The notes below the pieces were generated by a model that saw only the letters and a program-made list of their open reading frames with translations, had not been told where the DNA came from and searched no databases. The position numbers and the translations under genes were made by a program. Below are positions 1-6,768 of a stretch of 12,340 nt of DNA, one piece after another; the first letter of the stretch is position 1, and each line of letters begins with the position of its first letter. This DNA comes from Acidimicrobiia bacterium (GTDB lineage Bacteria > Actinomycetota > Acidimicrobiia > Spongiisociales > ZC4RG35), in contig JAOUGY010000088.1 in the NCBI GenBank assembly GCA_029865445.1, positions 1 through 12,340 of the forward strand. Direction: 5' to 3'.

Positions 1-699
1 GCCGGTCCGGACGCTCGGGTGCCGGTCTCGATACTCCAGGCTCCGGAGCCGTTTGCGCCTCCGCTCCGTCCACCCGACCCGGCGACGTTGAGGATCGCGT
101 TCTCGCCGACCCTCGGCGGTCTGCCTGTTGATTCCGTCGTGGCTTCGGCGACCCGGGCTGCGGTGGAGCGGCTGGCGGCAGCCGGCGTAGAGGTGACGGA
201 ATGCGATCCGCCGCTGTCGGACGCCGACCGGGTGTTCGAGGTGCTCCGGGCATGGCGGATGGAAGCCGTGCTCGGACCGCTCTATGACAGATCGAAGGAG
301 TCCCTCAAGGAGACCGTGCAATGGAACATCGAGGAAGGCATCCTCCTCAACGGTTCCGACGTGGGGCGGGCCGAGATTGACAGGTCGAGGCTCTTCGCGG
401 AGATGGATGCATTCCTCTCCGGCTTCGACGCCCTCGTCACGGTGGTGAGCCAGGTGCCGCCATTCCCGGTCGAGGTCGAATACCCGCTCGATGTCGAGGG
501 TGTCCCGATGATGACCTACATCGAGTGGATGAGGTCGTGTTCGCGGATCACCGTCACCTCGTGCCCGGCCATCTCTCTCCCGGCCGGTCGCACTCCCGAC
601 GGTCTGCCGGTCGGAATGCAACTGGTCACCCGGTACATGACCGAGCGCCGACTCCTCGACATCTCCTCCACCTTCGAGGAGATCCTGGGGACCTGGTGA
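1..699 (+). CDS. Amidase (amidase-signature family), C-terminal part, 5' truncated by window edge
   Basis: The reading frame is open from base 1 and ends at TGA 697-699, giving 232 visible residues. It begins with AGPDARVPVSI, which matches the GPD-x-x-DP-S segment in the middle of amidase-signature hydrolases. It ends with PAISLPAGRTPDGLPVGMQL followed by VTRYMTERRLL, the typical C-terminal block of the family. Known family members hydrolyse carboxylic amides with a Ser-cisSer-Lys triad and are usually about 450-500 residues, so the triad and glycine/serine-rich signature lie upstream of this window. A GTG at 19-21 could be taken for a start, but homology to the family continues upstream of it, so it is internal. 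The substrate cannot be told from this half; Glu-tRNA(Gln) amidotransferase subunit A and catabolic amidases share this C-terminal pattern, and the lack of a gatB/gatC neighbour in view mildly favours a stand-alone amidase. Confidence 0.9.
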   Translation, partial: AGPDARVPVSILQAPEPFAPPLRPPDPATLRIAFSPTLGGLPVDSVVASATRAAVERLAAAGVEVTECDPPLSDADRVFEVLRAWRMEAVLGPLYDRSKESLKETVQWNIEEGILLNGSDVGRAEIDRSRLFAEMDAFLSGFDALVTVVSQVPPFPVEVEYPLDVEGVPMMTYIEWMRSCSRITVTSCPAISLPAGRTPDGLPVGMQLVTRYMTERRLLDISSTFEEILGTW

Positions 700-700
700 T

Positions 701-726
701 CGGCGTGGGGATCAGGTCAGACGCCG
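701..726. terminator. Small inverted repeat between convergent stop codons
   Basis: CGGCGT (701-706) pairs perfectly with ACGCCG (721-726) across a 14-nt loop. It fills almost the whole 27-bp gap between the amidase stop (699) and the nucleoside hydrolase stop (727 on the minus strand). There is no T-tract, so a role as a bidirectional terminator is only positional inference; a 6-bp stem can arise by chance in GC-rich DNA. Confidence 0.3.
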
Positions 727-1650
727 TCAGCCGGCGACGGCCTCGGTGAGAAGCGTGACGAACGCCTCGCGGACGACGTGGGTCGCGACGGAACCATTGT
801 CCCGACGGCGAGTGTCGAGCCAGTCGATGATGTCTTTCCCGCGGCCTTCCCCGTCGCCGATCATCACATCGATGTGGTGAGCCTCGACCGTCGCGATGCC
901 GGGATCGATAGCCACGGCCATGGCGATCGGGTCGGGAAGGTCGAACCCGATCAGGTGCGACTGGGTTCGGGCGTAGTCGTCGACCACGGCCTGGATGTCG
1001 ATGCAGAACTCACCCAGGGGGCCGAGCGAGCGGATGCGGGCGGCATCATCGGGGCCGAATGTGGCGTGCCGGACCGACATGTCCCAGCCGACGAGAGTGA
1101 AGGGCATACCGGAACGGACCACCACTCTGGCGGCCTCGGGGTCGGCCCAGAAGTTGAACTCGGCGAGCGCCGAGACATTCCCGGGACCGGCGCCGGCCCC
1201 ACCCATGATGAAGCAGTGGCCCACCGCATTGGCGATCTGGGGTTCCCGCAGCAGCGCGGTCGCGACGTTCGATAGTGGTCCGAGGGTGACCAGGGTGATT
1301 TCTCCAGGTGAGCCCATGACGGTCTCGATGAGGACGTCGGCGGCATGGCCCTCGTTGGGGGTCCGACCAGACAGCGGTAGTCCGATGTCGCCCATCCCGT
1401 CGTTCCCGTGCACGAACTGGGCGGTCTCGAGTGCCCGCATCAACGGTGCGTCCCTCCCGGCGTACACGGGCACGGCGGATCCACACAGGTCCCGGGTGTA
1501 CAGGGCGTTCTGGACGGCCAGGTCGAGGGGGACATTCCCCGCGACGACGGTGATCGCATCGACGGTCACGGCCGGATTGCGGAGCGCCATCACCAATGCC
1601 ACCGCGTCGTCGGAGGCGGTGTCGGTGTCGATGACAAGGCGGCGGCTCAT
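727..1650 (-). CDS. Inosine/uridine-preferring nucleoside hydrolase family protein
   Basis: The 307-aa protein is of normal family length. It opens with MSRRLVIDTDTASDDAVAL, the N-terminal Ca2+-binding aspartate cluster (D8, D10, D14, D15). Further family blocks are AGNV (N39), HGNDGMG (81-87), TLGPLSNVA (122-130), IMGGAGAGPGNVS (148-160) and AEFNFWADPEAA (163-174, with E164, N166 and D170). D240 in LPDPIAM is the likely C-terminal Ca2+ ligand. Known members cleave the N-glycosidic bond of ribonucleosides in the cytoplasm for base salvage. Many characterised inosine/uridine hydrolases have His just before the last metal aspartate, and here that position is Pro239, so base specificity is uncertain. 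The ATG at 1650 was chosen because TTGAGGCG gives a Shine-Dalgarno site about 6 nt upstream and the family motif starts at once; a longer frame to 1959 would overlap the divergent gene. It starts 43 bp from the divergent hemerythrin-like gene. Confidence 0.9.
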   Translation of the reverse strand: MSRRLVIDTDTASDDAVALVMALRNPAVTVDAITVVAGNVPLDLAVQNALYTRDLCGSAVPVYAGRDAPLMRALETAQFVHGNDGMGDIGLPLSGRTPNEGHAADVLIETVMGSPGEITLVTLGPLSNVATALLREPQIANAVGHCFIMGGAGAGPGNVSALAEFNFWADPEAARVVVRSGMPFTLVGWDMSVRHATFGPDDAARIRSLGPLGEFCIDIQAVVDDYARTQSHLIGFDLPDPIAMAVAIDPGIATVEAHHIDVMIGDGEGRGKDIIDWLDTRRRDNGSVATHVVREAFVTLLTEAVAG

Positions 1651-1693
1651 GGACGCCTCAAGGTAGCGGGGCCTTCCGCCTCTGGCGGCGTCG

Positions 1694-2155
1694 ATGTCGG
1701 TCGAGGATCGTTTCTCCATGGAACTGCAGCCCAATGCGCTCGAGTCGGTCCGGAGACGCCGCGACGCCATGCGCGAGGCCATGGACCGTCTGGAATGGGC
1801 CATCGCCCGTCCCGCTGCGAGCAGCGACTGGGCAGGGATGGTCGGCCACGCTCTGGTCGACCTGAGGACTGCACATGCCGCCCACGTCGAAGAGGTGGAA
1901 GGGCCGGATGGCCTGCTCACAGATCTCGTCCGGGAGGCCCCTCGCCTTTCCGGCCCCATCGACGTGTTGCGACACGATCACGACCTCATCGACGGGTCGA
2001 TCGGGGAGCTGCTCGCGAGCTCGTTCGCCACCCATCCCGACGAGACGCGGGAGCGCATCACCCAGATCCTCGGAAGGCTGGTTCGGCACCGCCAAAAGGG
2101 CTCGGACCTGCTGTGGGAGGCGTACGGAACCGACATCGGCGACGCCAGCCACTGA
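1694..2155 (+). CDS. Hemerythrin-like (HHE domain) protein
   Basis: The 153-aa protein is predicted to be all helical, with His/Glu pairs spaced as in an HHE four-helix bundle. These are H61 and H64 followed by E66/E67/E69 (HAAHVEEVEGPDGLL), RHDHDL (H94, H96) and RHRQKGSDLLWEAYGTDIG near the C-terminus (H132). Hemerythrin-like proteins bind a di-iron centre and act in O2/NO sensing or iron handling. The RHRQ-G-DL-EAY-DIG tail resembles that of uncharacterised actinobacterial hemerythrin-domain proteins. The first-helix His is not clear (H52 is a candidate), so complete di-iron ligation is unproven. ATG 1694 has only a weak GGCGG upstream; ATG 1718 (residue 9), with GAGG 11 nt upstream, is an alternative. 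It diverges from the nucleoside hydrolase and converges on the dehydrogenase with a 25-bp gap that shows no hairpin. Confidence 0.75.
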   Translation: MSVEDRFSMELQPNALESVRRRRDAMREAMDRLEWAIARPAASSDWAGMVGHALVDLRTAHAAHVEEVEGPDGLLTDLVREAPRLSGPIDVLRHDHDLIDGSIGELLASSFATHPDETRERITQILGRLVRHRQKGSDLLWEAYGTDIGDASH

Positions 2156-2180
2156 CGGCGGGCCGAGCGAACCAAGGCGG

Positions 2181-3644
2181 TCAGGTGACGGTGCCTTCGA
2201 GGACCTGGAATGTCTTGAGGTCGGAGTGGAAATCGAGGGCGTAATCGCCGCCTTCGCGACCGATACCCGAGATTCCGCACCCACCGAACGGCGCCGTCAG
2301 GTCACGGATCAGGAAGCAGTTGGTCCACACGATCCCGGCGCGAATCTGGCGTCCCACTCGCTCGGCGCGGTCCGCCGAGGAGGTGTACACGATCGCCGAC
2401 AGGCCGTAGTCGGTCGAGTTCGCCAGACCCACGGCGTCATTCTCATCGGTGAACGTCTGGAAGGTGAGTACGGGTCCGAACACCTCCCGCTGCACCACCT
2501 CGGAGTCGTTCGAGCTGGGAATGATCAACGTTGGTTCGTACCACAACCCGTCTTCGGTCCATACCCGGCCGCCCCGGGCGATCGTGTCGCCTGCCTCCCG
2601 AGCGCGGGTCACGAATCCGTCCACACGAGCGAGATGCTCCGGGTGGATCATCGGTGAGATCGTGGTGTTCGGGTCCCGGCTGTCGCCCAGCACGTGCGTG
2701 TCGACATATGCGTGGAATCGTTCGAGGAAGCCCGGGGCGACCGATTCTTGAACGATCAACCGGGTACCTGCCAGACACACCTGGCCCGAGTCGTCGTACT
2801 GCCATGCCGCCTTCTTGGCGGCCGCATCGAGGTCGGCGTCCTCGAACACCACGAAAGGGCCCTTGCCACCGAGCTCGGCCGTGAAGGGGACGATGTTCCT
2901 CGCTGCCGCCACCCCGATGTGGCGAGCCGCCTCCGGAGATCCTGTGAACGAGACCCGCCGTACCCGCGGGTCGGACACGAGAGCCGCTCCAACCTCTTCG
3001 CCGATGCCTTGCACGACGTTGAGCACGCCAGGCGGTAGACCTGCCTCCAGGGAGAGGTCGGCGAGGAGGGATGCCGACAATGGCGACCATTCCGCCGGCT
3101 TCAGAATCACCGGGTTGCCCGCGGCGAGCGCTGGAGCGAGCTTCCAGGTGGACAACAGCCACGGAGCGTTCCACGGGGTGATGATGACGGCGGGGCCGGC
3201 CGGCATCCGATGCACCTGATTGGCGGTGCCCTTCGACGACCAGCGGCGCTCCTCGAATCCCGTGGCGAGATCTGCGTAGTTGCGGAAGTTCTCGGCGCCT
3301 CGGTGGATCACTCGTGCTTTCAACGAGTCGAACAGCATGGCCATGTCGAGGCATTCGACACGGGCGAGCGCATCGATGTTGTCGTCGATGACGTCGGCCA
3401 GGCGGTGGAGTATCGCTGCCCGGCCTTCGACCCCGAGGCCGACCCACGCGTCGAATGCATCGAGCGCGGCATCGACAGCGAGGCCGGCGGTCTCTTCCTC
3501 CCCGCGGGCGATCTCACCGATGGTCATCGCCCAGTCCAGGGGCGAGCGGTTGGTGAAGGTCCTTTCGGATCCGACCCGTTCCCCCCCGATGAAGTGGTCC
3601 CCGGATACGGCTACGCCGTCGATGTCGAATCTGCGCCCTGTCAC
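2181..3644 (-). CDS. Aldehyde dehydrogenase (NAD(P)+), hydroxymuconate/aminomuconate-semialdehyde type
   Basis: The 487-aa protein has normal ALDH superfamily length and every key motif: TPWNAP with N159, LKPAEWSP with K182, FTGSPEAA (233-240, Rossmann-like NAD loop), AELGGK with general base E257, GQVCLAGTR with catalytic Cys290, and EVFGP with E387. ALDHs oxidise an aldehyde to an acid in the cytosol using NAD(P)+. The C-terminal block (TNCFLIRDLTAPFGGCGISG then IGREGG, 441-466) resembles 5-carboxymethyl-2-hydroxymuconate- and 2-aminomuconate-semialdehyde dehydrogenases of aromatic ring meta-cleavage. No ring-cleavage gene is nearby, so the substrate is open. The start is GTG at 3644, backed by CGGAG about 6 nt upstream; the nearby ATG at 3649 is out of frame. 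A TATGAT -10 box and a 12-bp palindrome lie just upstream. Confidence 0.93.
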   Translation of the reverse strand: MTGRRFDIDGVAVSGDHFIGGERVGSERTFTNRSPLDWAMTIGEIARGEEETAGLAVDAALDAFDAWVGLGVEGRAAILHRLADVIDDNIDALARVECLDMAMLFDSLKARVIHRGAENFRNYADLATGFEERRWSSKGTANQVHRMPAGPAVIITPWNAPWLLSTWKLAPALAAGNPVILKPAEWSPLSASLLADLSLEAGLPPGVLNVVQGIGEEVGAALVSDPRVRRVSFTGSPEAARHIGVAAARNIVPFTAELGGKGPFVVFEDADLDAAAKKAAWQYDDSGQVCLAGTRLIVQESVAPGFLERFHAYVDTHVLGDSRDPNTTISPMIHPEHLARVDGFVTRAREAGDTIARGGRVWTEDGLWYEPTLIIPSSNDSEVVQREVFGPVLTFQTFTDENDAVGLANSTDYGLSAIVYTSSADRAERVGRQIRAGIVWTNCFLIRDLTAPFGGCGISGIGREGGDYALDFHSDLKTFQVLEGTVT

Positions 3645-3659
3645 GTCATCTCCGGATCG

Positions 3660-3676
3660 TTCGGTACCGAATCATA
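3660..3676 (-). promoter_or_regulatory. -10 box plus perfect 12-bp palindrome (candidate operator) upstream of the aldehyde dehydrogenase
   Basis: On the minus strand TATGAT (3676-3671) matches five of six bases of the TATAAT -10 consensus. The palindrome TTCGGTACCGAA (3660-3671) starts at its last base and covers the expected transcription start. The GTG start at 3644 would leave a leader of about 20 nt containing the CGGAG ribosome site. No good -35 was found at 16-18 bp. A dimeric repressor bound here would block the dehydrogenase promoter; that role is inference, since a 12-bp palindrome alone can occur by chance. Confidence 0.45.
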
Positions 3677-3755
3677 TCCAGGAACGGGGCGATCTCCCCT
3701 GGTTGGGTGGGGAAGCCTGCCATAGGTTGAGGACGTCCCGAGTTGGGAAGGTGCG

Positions 3756-4013
3756 ATGAATCCGATTCTGGTGTGGGTGATGGGTGGAATCGTCCTGGCC
3801 GGTGCGGTCGCATTGATCGCCGCCGTCCGTCACCGTCCGACCCTCACAGAACCGGACGCCATGTTCACACTCGGGCTGATATTGGTGGTGATCGGGCTGG
3901 TGCTCGTCATCCCCTTGGGAAGCGAGCTGGCGCTACTCGTGATCGTAGGGGTTGTGTTCATGGCGGTCGGAGGGCTTCGGATGCTCAGCCACCCCGACGA
4001 GGACCGCCCCTGA
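3756..4013 (+). CDS. Small integral membrane protein of unknown function
   Basis: The 85-aa protein has three hydrophobic segments: residues 4-24 (ILVWVMGGIVLAGAVALIAA), about 37-53 (FTLGLILVVIGLVLVIP) and 57-74 (SELALLVIVGVVFMAVGG). A short basic loop (RHRPTLTEP, 25-33) separates the first two and the tail is charged (HPDEDRP). A GGGAAGG ribosome site sits at 3745-3751, 4 nt before the ATG. The family is not recognised. The composition suggests a small transmembrane protein and there is no catalytic motif. It is divergent from the dehydrogenase (111-bp gap) and convergent with the decarboxylase. Confidence 0.75.
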   Translation: MNPILVWVMGGIVLAGAVALIAAVRHRPTLTEPDAMFTLGLILVVIGLVLVIPLGSELALLVIVGVVFMAVGGLRMLSHPDEDRP

Positions 4014-4093
4014 CCCCCCGTTCCTGCGTTTTCACGCACGAAAAGCAGCAATGTGCTGCTTTTCGTGCGTGAAAGCGGTGGGGGAACGGGTCA
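4011..4093. terminator. Large palindromic bidirectional terminator covering both convergent stop codons
   Basis: Two perfect 21-bp arms (4030-4050 and 4054-4074) are separated only by ATG. A further GCG/CGC extension with one G-T wobble reaches 4027 and 4077. Further out, CCCGTTCC on the left pairs with GGAACGGG (4083-4090) on the right, and the TGA of the left gene (4011-4013) mirrors the TCA (4091-4093) that is the stop of the minus-strand decarboxylase. The core is AAAA-GCAGCA-ATG-TGCTGC-TTTT, a short intrinsic hairpin with an A-tract and a T-tract, so it can terminate in both directions. The structure is seen directly; terminator function is inferred from symmetry and position. Confidence 0.85.
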
Positions 4094-5476
4094 GGCGTAG
4101 GCCGCGATTGTCGCCCACAACCGTTCGACGTGTTCGGCCTCCGTGTGGGTCTGACCGATCGACACCCGTATGAAGGCCCGATCCCCGATCCGGCTCGGTG
4201 TCACGTACGAGTGGCCGGTCCGATTGATCGCGCCTGCCAGCTCGTTGGTCCGATCGTCGCCGCCGGTGTGGGCGAACGACACGAGCGCGAACGGGGTGGG
4301 CGCCACCAACTCCAGTGAGGGATGGGAAACGATCCTGCCCTCGAGGTCCCGGGCCAAGGCCACGTGCTTTCGGATGATGCTTCTGATCCCTTCGGCGCCG
4401 TAATGCCGGAGCACAAACCACAGCTTCAATGCCCGGAAACGACGTCCCAGAGGAACATGCCAGTCGCGGTAGTCGACGACCGCGCCCGAATCGGTCGCTG
4501 CATTCTGGAGATATGGAGGAAGGATGCTGAGCGTCTCGATGAGGGGTTTGCGGTCCGACACGTAGAAGACGCTGCAATCGAAGTTCGTGAACATCCACTT
4601 GTGCGGATTGAAGGTGTAGGAATCGGCCAGGTCCAGCCCGGGCTGATACCGGCGGAACTCCTCGCAGATCATCGCCGAACCGGCATACGCAGCGTCCACG
4701 TGGTGCCACATGTCGTGACGACGTGCGATCTCACCGATCCGTCGGGTGTCGTCGATTGCGGTTGTTCCGGTGGTGCCGACCGCCGAACACACGAAGGCGG
4801 GCGTCAGCCCGGCGGCGACGTCCGCCGTGATCACCCGTTCGAGCGTTTCGACGTCCATGGCAAAGGTCGAGTCGACGTCGACGAGGCGGATGTGTTCGAA
4901 GCCCGCGACCCGGGCACCTTTCTCGACGGAGGAGTGCGCCTGGGAGGAGGTGTAGGCGACGAGACTGGACGCCGGTGCCGTGGAGCGTTGGCGGGCAACG
5001 ACGAGCGCGGTGTGCGTCGAATCGGAGGCGCTCATCTGGATGACCCCACCGCCCCGATCGGTTGTCTTCCAGTGCGTGGGGAGCCCAAGAAGGTCGACGA
5101 GCCAGTCCAACACATGCGATTCCACTTCTGTGGTGGCGGGACTGGTTGCCCACAACATCCCCTGCTGGCCGAGCCCGGCCGAGACGAGTTCCCCGAGGAT
5201 GCTGGGAAAAGAGGCGTTGGCGGGGAAGTATGCGAACCATCCGGGCGACTGCCAGTGCGTGAGGCCGGGCATCACGATTCGATCGAGGTCGGAGATGATC
5301 TCGTCGAAGGTCTCGCCGGTCTCGGGTGCGTTCGCCGGAAGCATCGATCGAATCTGTCCCGGGGAGACCGCGGGAAGAATTGGCCGCTCATCCACGCCGT
5401 CCCAGTAGTCGGCGATCCAGTCGATGAGTTCCTTGCCGTAGGCCCGGAATTGGTCCGACGTCATGTGAGGATCCAT
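4091..5476 (-). CDS. PLP-dependent aromatic L-amino acid decarboxylase (group II)
   Basis: The 461-aa protein matches group II decarboxylases over its length. THWQSPGWFAYFPANASFPS (73-92) is the substrate-pocket block and SSQAHSSVEKG (178-188) contains H181, which stacks on the cofactor. HVDAAYAG (259-266) has D261 contacting the PLP nitrogen, and NPHKWM (290-295) holds the Schiff-base Lys293. The loop Tyr322 lies exactly 29 residues after the lysine, as Tyr332 follows Lys303 in human DOPA decarboxylase. With both the His and this Tyr present, simple decarboxylation is more likely than the aldehyde-synthase side reaction seen when they are changed. Whether the substrate is Tyr, Trp, Phe or DOPA cannot be read here. 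The start is ATG 5476, with in-frame ATG 5464 as an alternative; TAGTGT (TAnnnT -10) lies 8 nt before 5476. A longer frame to 5692 would overlap the divergent gene. No amine transporter is adjacent, so an acid-resistance antiport role is not indicated. Confidence 0.92.
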   Translation of the reverse strand: MDPHMTSDQFRAYGKELIDWIADYWDGVDERPILPAVSPGQIRSMLPANAPETGETFDEIISDLDRIVMPGLTHWQSPGWFAYFPANASFPSILGELVSAGLGQQGMLWATSPATTEVESHVLDWLVDLLGLPTHWKTTDRGGGVIQMSASDSTHTALVVARQRSTAPASSLVAYTSSQAHSSVEKGARVAGFEHIRLVDVDSTFAMDVETLERVITADVAAGLTPAFVCSAVGTTGTTAIDDTRRIGEIARRHDMWHHVDAAYAGSAMICEEFRRYQPGLDLADSYTFNPHKWMFTNFDCSVFYVSDRKPLIETLSILPPYLQNAATDSGAVVDYRDWHVPLGRRFRALKLWFVLRHYGAEGIRSIIRKHVALARDLEGRIVSHPSLELVAPTPFALVSFAHTGGDDRTNELAGAINRTGHSYVTPSRIGDRAFIRVSIGQTHTEAEHVERLWATIAAYA

Positions 5477-5522
5477 GACCCCGCACACTATCCGCACTGC
5501 AGCTCCCGGCGGCCTCCAACAC

Positions 5523-5575
5523 TTGACACGCGGTCGGCGCGGTCGACAGGTACTGTGACAACAGAGGGATGGGTC
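5523..5575 (+). promoter_or_regulatory. Possible promoter and ribosome site of the 268-aa gene
   Basis: TTGACA (5523-5528) is a perfect -35 hexamer and TACTGT (5551-5556) fits the actinobacterial TAnnnT -10 pattern. The spacer is 22 bp, wider than the usual 16-18, so the two may not belong to one promoter. AGAGGG, 7 nt before ATG 5576, is a good ribosome site and supports that start. Confidence 0.35.
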
Positions 5576-6382
5576 ATGGCGTCGTATCTCGACAGTATGA
5601 GTGAACGGGACATCGCCACGCTCGCCGCGATCGCCGAAACCGATCCGGCGGAGCTGACGAAGGACCTCCGCCGCCGTCCCTGGGTGATCCACGATCTCCT
5701 GTCACGTGACGACGTCTTCGATGCCGTGATGGACCGCCACGCCCATCCGGCCAACCTCGTGTCGCCGTTCTTCCTGTTCGCGGTGCTGGTGCACAGGGCC
5801 GCCGCAGAACTGCGGGAGGCCACCTTCGTCTCGGATTGGGCAGGCCCGCGGTCCCGACTCCCTGTGTTCGACGTAGCGCCGCTCCAGGAGTTCGTCGAAG
5901 ATGGAGCCCGAACTTCCTTCCTGGCGCGCCTGCTGACGTCCTTCGCCATGCCCGAGCCCGTTCCGGTACCGGCAGACAGATTCGATTTGACTTCTATGGC
6001 GCTGTGGCTCGATCAGGCGATGCCGGCGGATCGGACGGTCCTCTTGCGCCGGCTCGGTGATCTAGCGCTCTTCATGGCAGGGGTCTTCCCCGACCGGACC
6101 GGATCGCGGCCCCTGTTGCCGGTTGATGCCGAGCGACTGGGACGGACCGTTCATATGACCGCCGACGAAGTGCTGTCGTTGTGTGATCCCGTTCGGCTTG
6201 CGCCCGGATTGACGGCGCTGGAGACGCTCGGGTCACGCTGGTACTCGGCGTCGGTCGACGGTGGTGAGCCGCCGCTCGTCGCCGACGTTGGGCGCAGATT
6301 CAGCGCGGCACGGAGGGTGCTCAATCATCTCGCCGACCGGCACCTGTACAAGATCGATCCGGGCTGGATCGTGGCGGCGTGA
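5576..6382 (+). CDS. Conserved-looking protein of unknown function (268 aa)
   Basis: I do not recognise the family. The protein is soluble and rich in helix-forming residues, with no signal peptide; the only hydrophobic stretch, SPFFLFAVLVHRAAAEL (63-79), reads as a buried amphipathic helix. Notable segments are DRHAHPANLVSPFFLF (53-68), FVEDGARTSFLARLLTSFAM (106-125), RRLGDLALFMAGVFPDR (158-174) and ALETLGSRWYSASV (214-227). No nucleotide-binding loop or hydrolase triad is visible. The LGD-LFM-G-FP block looks like a conserved core rather than random sequence. ATG 5576 was chosen for the AGAGGG site 7 nt upstream; the frame is open back to 4322, but that stretch is antisense to the decarboxylase. 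The gene is divergent from the decarboxylase (99-bp gap) and ends in a hairpin. Confidence 0.8.
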   Translation: MASYLDSMSERDIATLAAIAETDPAELTKDLRRRPWVIHDLLSRDDVFDAVMDRHAHPANLVSPFFLFAVLVHRAAAELREATFVSDWAGPRSRLPVFDVAPLQEFVEDGARTSFLARLLTSFAMPEPVPVPADRFDLTSMALWLDQAMPADRTVLLRRLGDLALFMAGVFPDRTGSRPLLPVDAERLGRTVHMTADEVLSLCDPVRLAPGLTALETLGSRWYSASVDGGEPPLVADVGRRFSAARRVLNHLADRHLYKIDPGWIVAA

Positions 6383-6417
6383 CCGGACCGAACTGAGGAG
6401 GGTTCGTCCGGTCCGGT
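6382..6417. terminator. Bulged hairpin between convergent genes
   Basis: The left arm ACCGGACCGAAC (6382-6393) pairs with GTTCG-TCC-GGTCCGGT (6402-6417). This gives an 8-bp GC stem (ACCGGACC/GGTCCGGT), a TCC bulge and a further 4-5 bp closing a loop of about 8 nt. It overlaps the stop of the 268-aa gene by one base and lies before the stop of the minus-strand 74-aa gene. There is no T-tract, so termination is inferred from stability and position. Confidence 0.6.
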
Positions 6418-6426
6418 GGGCACCGC

Positions 6427-6651
6427 TCAGGCGGCGAGTACGGGGGTGCGGTTGGCTTCGAACTCCGCGCGAATCCGAGCGAAGGCGCGAAGCCGGGCGA
6501 TCTCGGGTTCTGTCGGGTCGGAGAGGACCTGGGTCAGCAGCGGGTTCACGCCACGGGACCGCGCGGTCTTCACGAGTTCGCTGATCTGGTTCTCGACGGC
6601 GGAGAGGCCGATGATGTCGATCTGCTGCGCGATGTGATGGAAGTCGGTCAT
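6427..6651 (-). CDS. Small protein of unknown function (74 aa), divergent from the LysR regulator
   Basis: The protein is predicted helical: MTDFHHIAQQIDIIGLSAVE (1-20), NQISELVKTARSRGVNPLLT (21-40), then DPTEPEIARLRAFARIRAEF (45-64) and a short tail. It has no membrane segment, cysteine or known motif, so no function is offered. The start at 6651 was chosen because AAAGGA lies about 7 nt upstream. An extension to 6720 would add 23 residues that include the promoter and part of the LysR box. The minus-strand promoter reads TTGGAC, 18 bp, TAGCGT. Its position head-to-head with a LysR-type gene makes it a candidate target of that regulator. Confidence 0.65.
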   Translation of the reverse strand: MTDFHHIAQQIDIIGLSAVENQISELVKTARSRGVNPLLTQVLSDPTEPEIARLRAFARIRAEFEANRTPVLAA

Positions 6652-6673
6652 GTGGGTTCCTTTCGACCTGGTC

Positions 6674-6703
6674 ACGCTACGTTGCCCGATCGATAACGTC
6701 CAA
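6674..6703 (-). promoter_or_regulatory. Candidate promoter of the 74-aa gene
   Basis: Read on the minus strand, TTGGAC starts at 6703 as a -35 and TAGCGT (6679-6674) fits TAnnnT as a -10, with 18 bp between them. The start codon at 6651 lies 22 nt downstream, leaving room for the AAAGGA ribosome site. This is consensus matching only. Confidence 0.4.
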
Positions 6704-6713
6704 CGATGATCTA

Positions 6714-6742
6714 TTGTCATTTCGATAAGAAATCGTGATTAA
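6714..6742 (+). promoter_or_regulatory. LysR-type T-N11-A box overlapping the likely regulator promoter
   Basis: ATTTC-GATAA-GAAAT (6719-6733) is a perfect 5-bp inverted repeat with a 5-nt spacer and contains T-N11-A (6720-6732), the classic LysR-family recognition pattern. It lies between TTGTCA (6714-6719, -35-like) and GATTAA (6737-6742, weak -10-like), 17 bp apart, upstream of the LysR gene on the plus strand. A regulator bound here would cover its own promoter, the usual autorepression arrangement, while sitting upstream of the divergent 74-aa gene. The sequence pattern is seen directly; binding is inference. Confidence 0.6.
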
Positions 6743-6768
6743 AGGGTCTGGTCTCCGGGACGCGAATC

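Noticed and set aside
1651..1959. N-terminal extension of the nucleoside hydrolase to 410 residues
   Set aside because: The added residues are low-complexity Arg/Ser sequence antisense to the hemerythrin-like gene. The family motif and a ribosome site begin at 1650.
1408..2244. 278-codon plus-strand frame overlapping two genes
   Set aside because: It crosses the start of the nucleoside hydrolase and the whole hemerythrin-like gene out of frame, and its Arg/Gly/His-rich translation matches no fold.
4091..5476. Aromatic aldehyde synthase activity, with the nearby aldehyde dehydrogenase finishing the pathway
   Set aside because: H181 and Tyr322, whose replacement marks aldehyde synthases, are both in the decarboxylase state. 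The dehydrogenase is separated by another gene and a strong terminator.
4322..5575. Open frame upstream of the 268-aa gene that would make a 686-residue protein
   Set aside because: This part is antisense to the decarboxylase, which has full catalytic motifs; a ribosome site supports ATG 5576.
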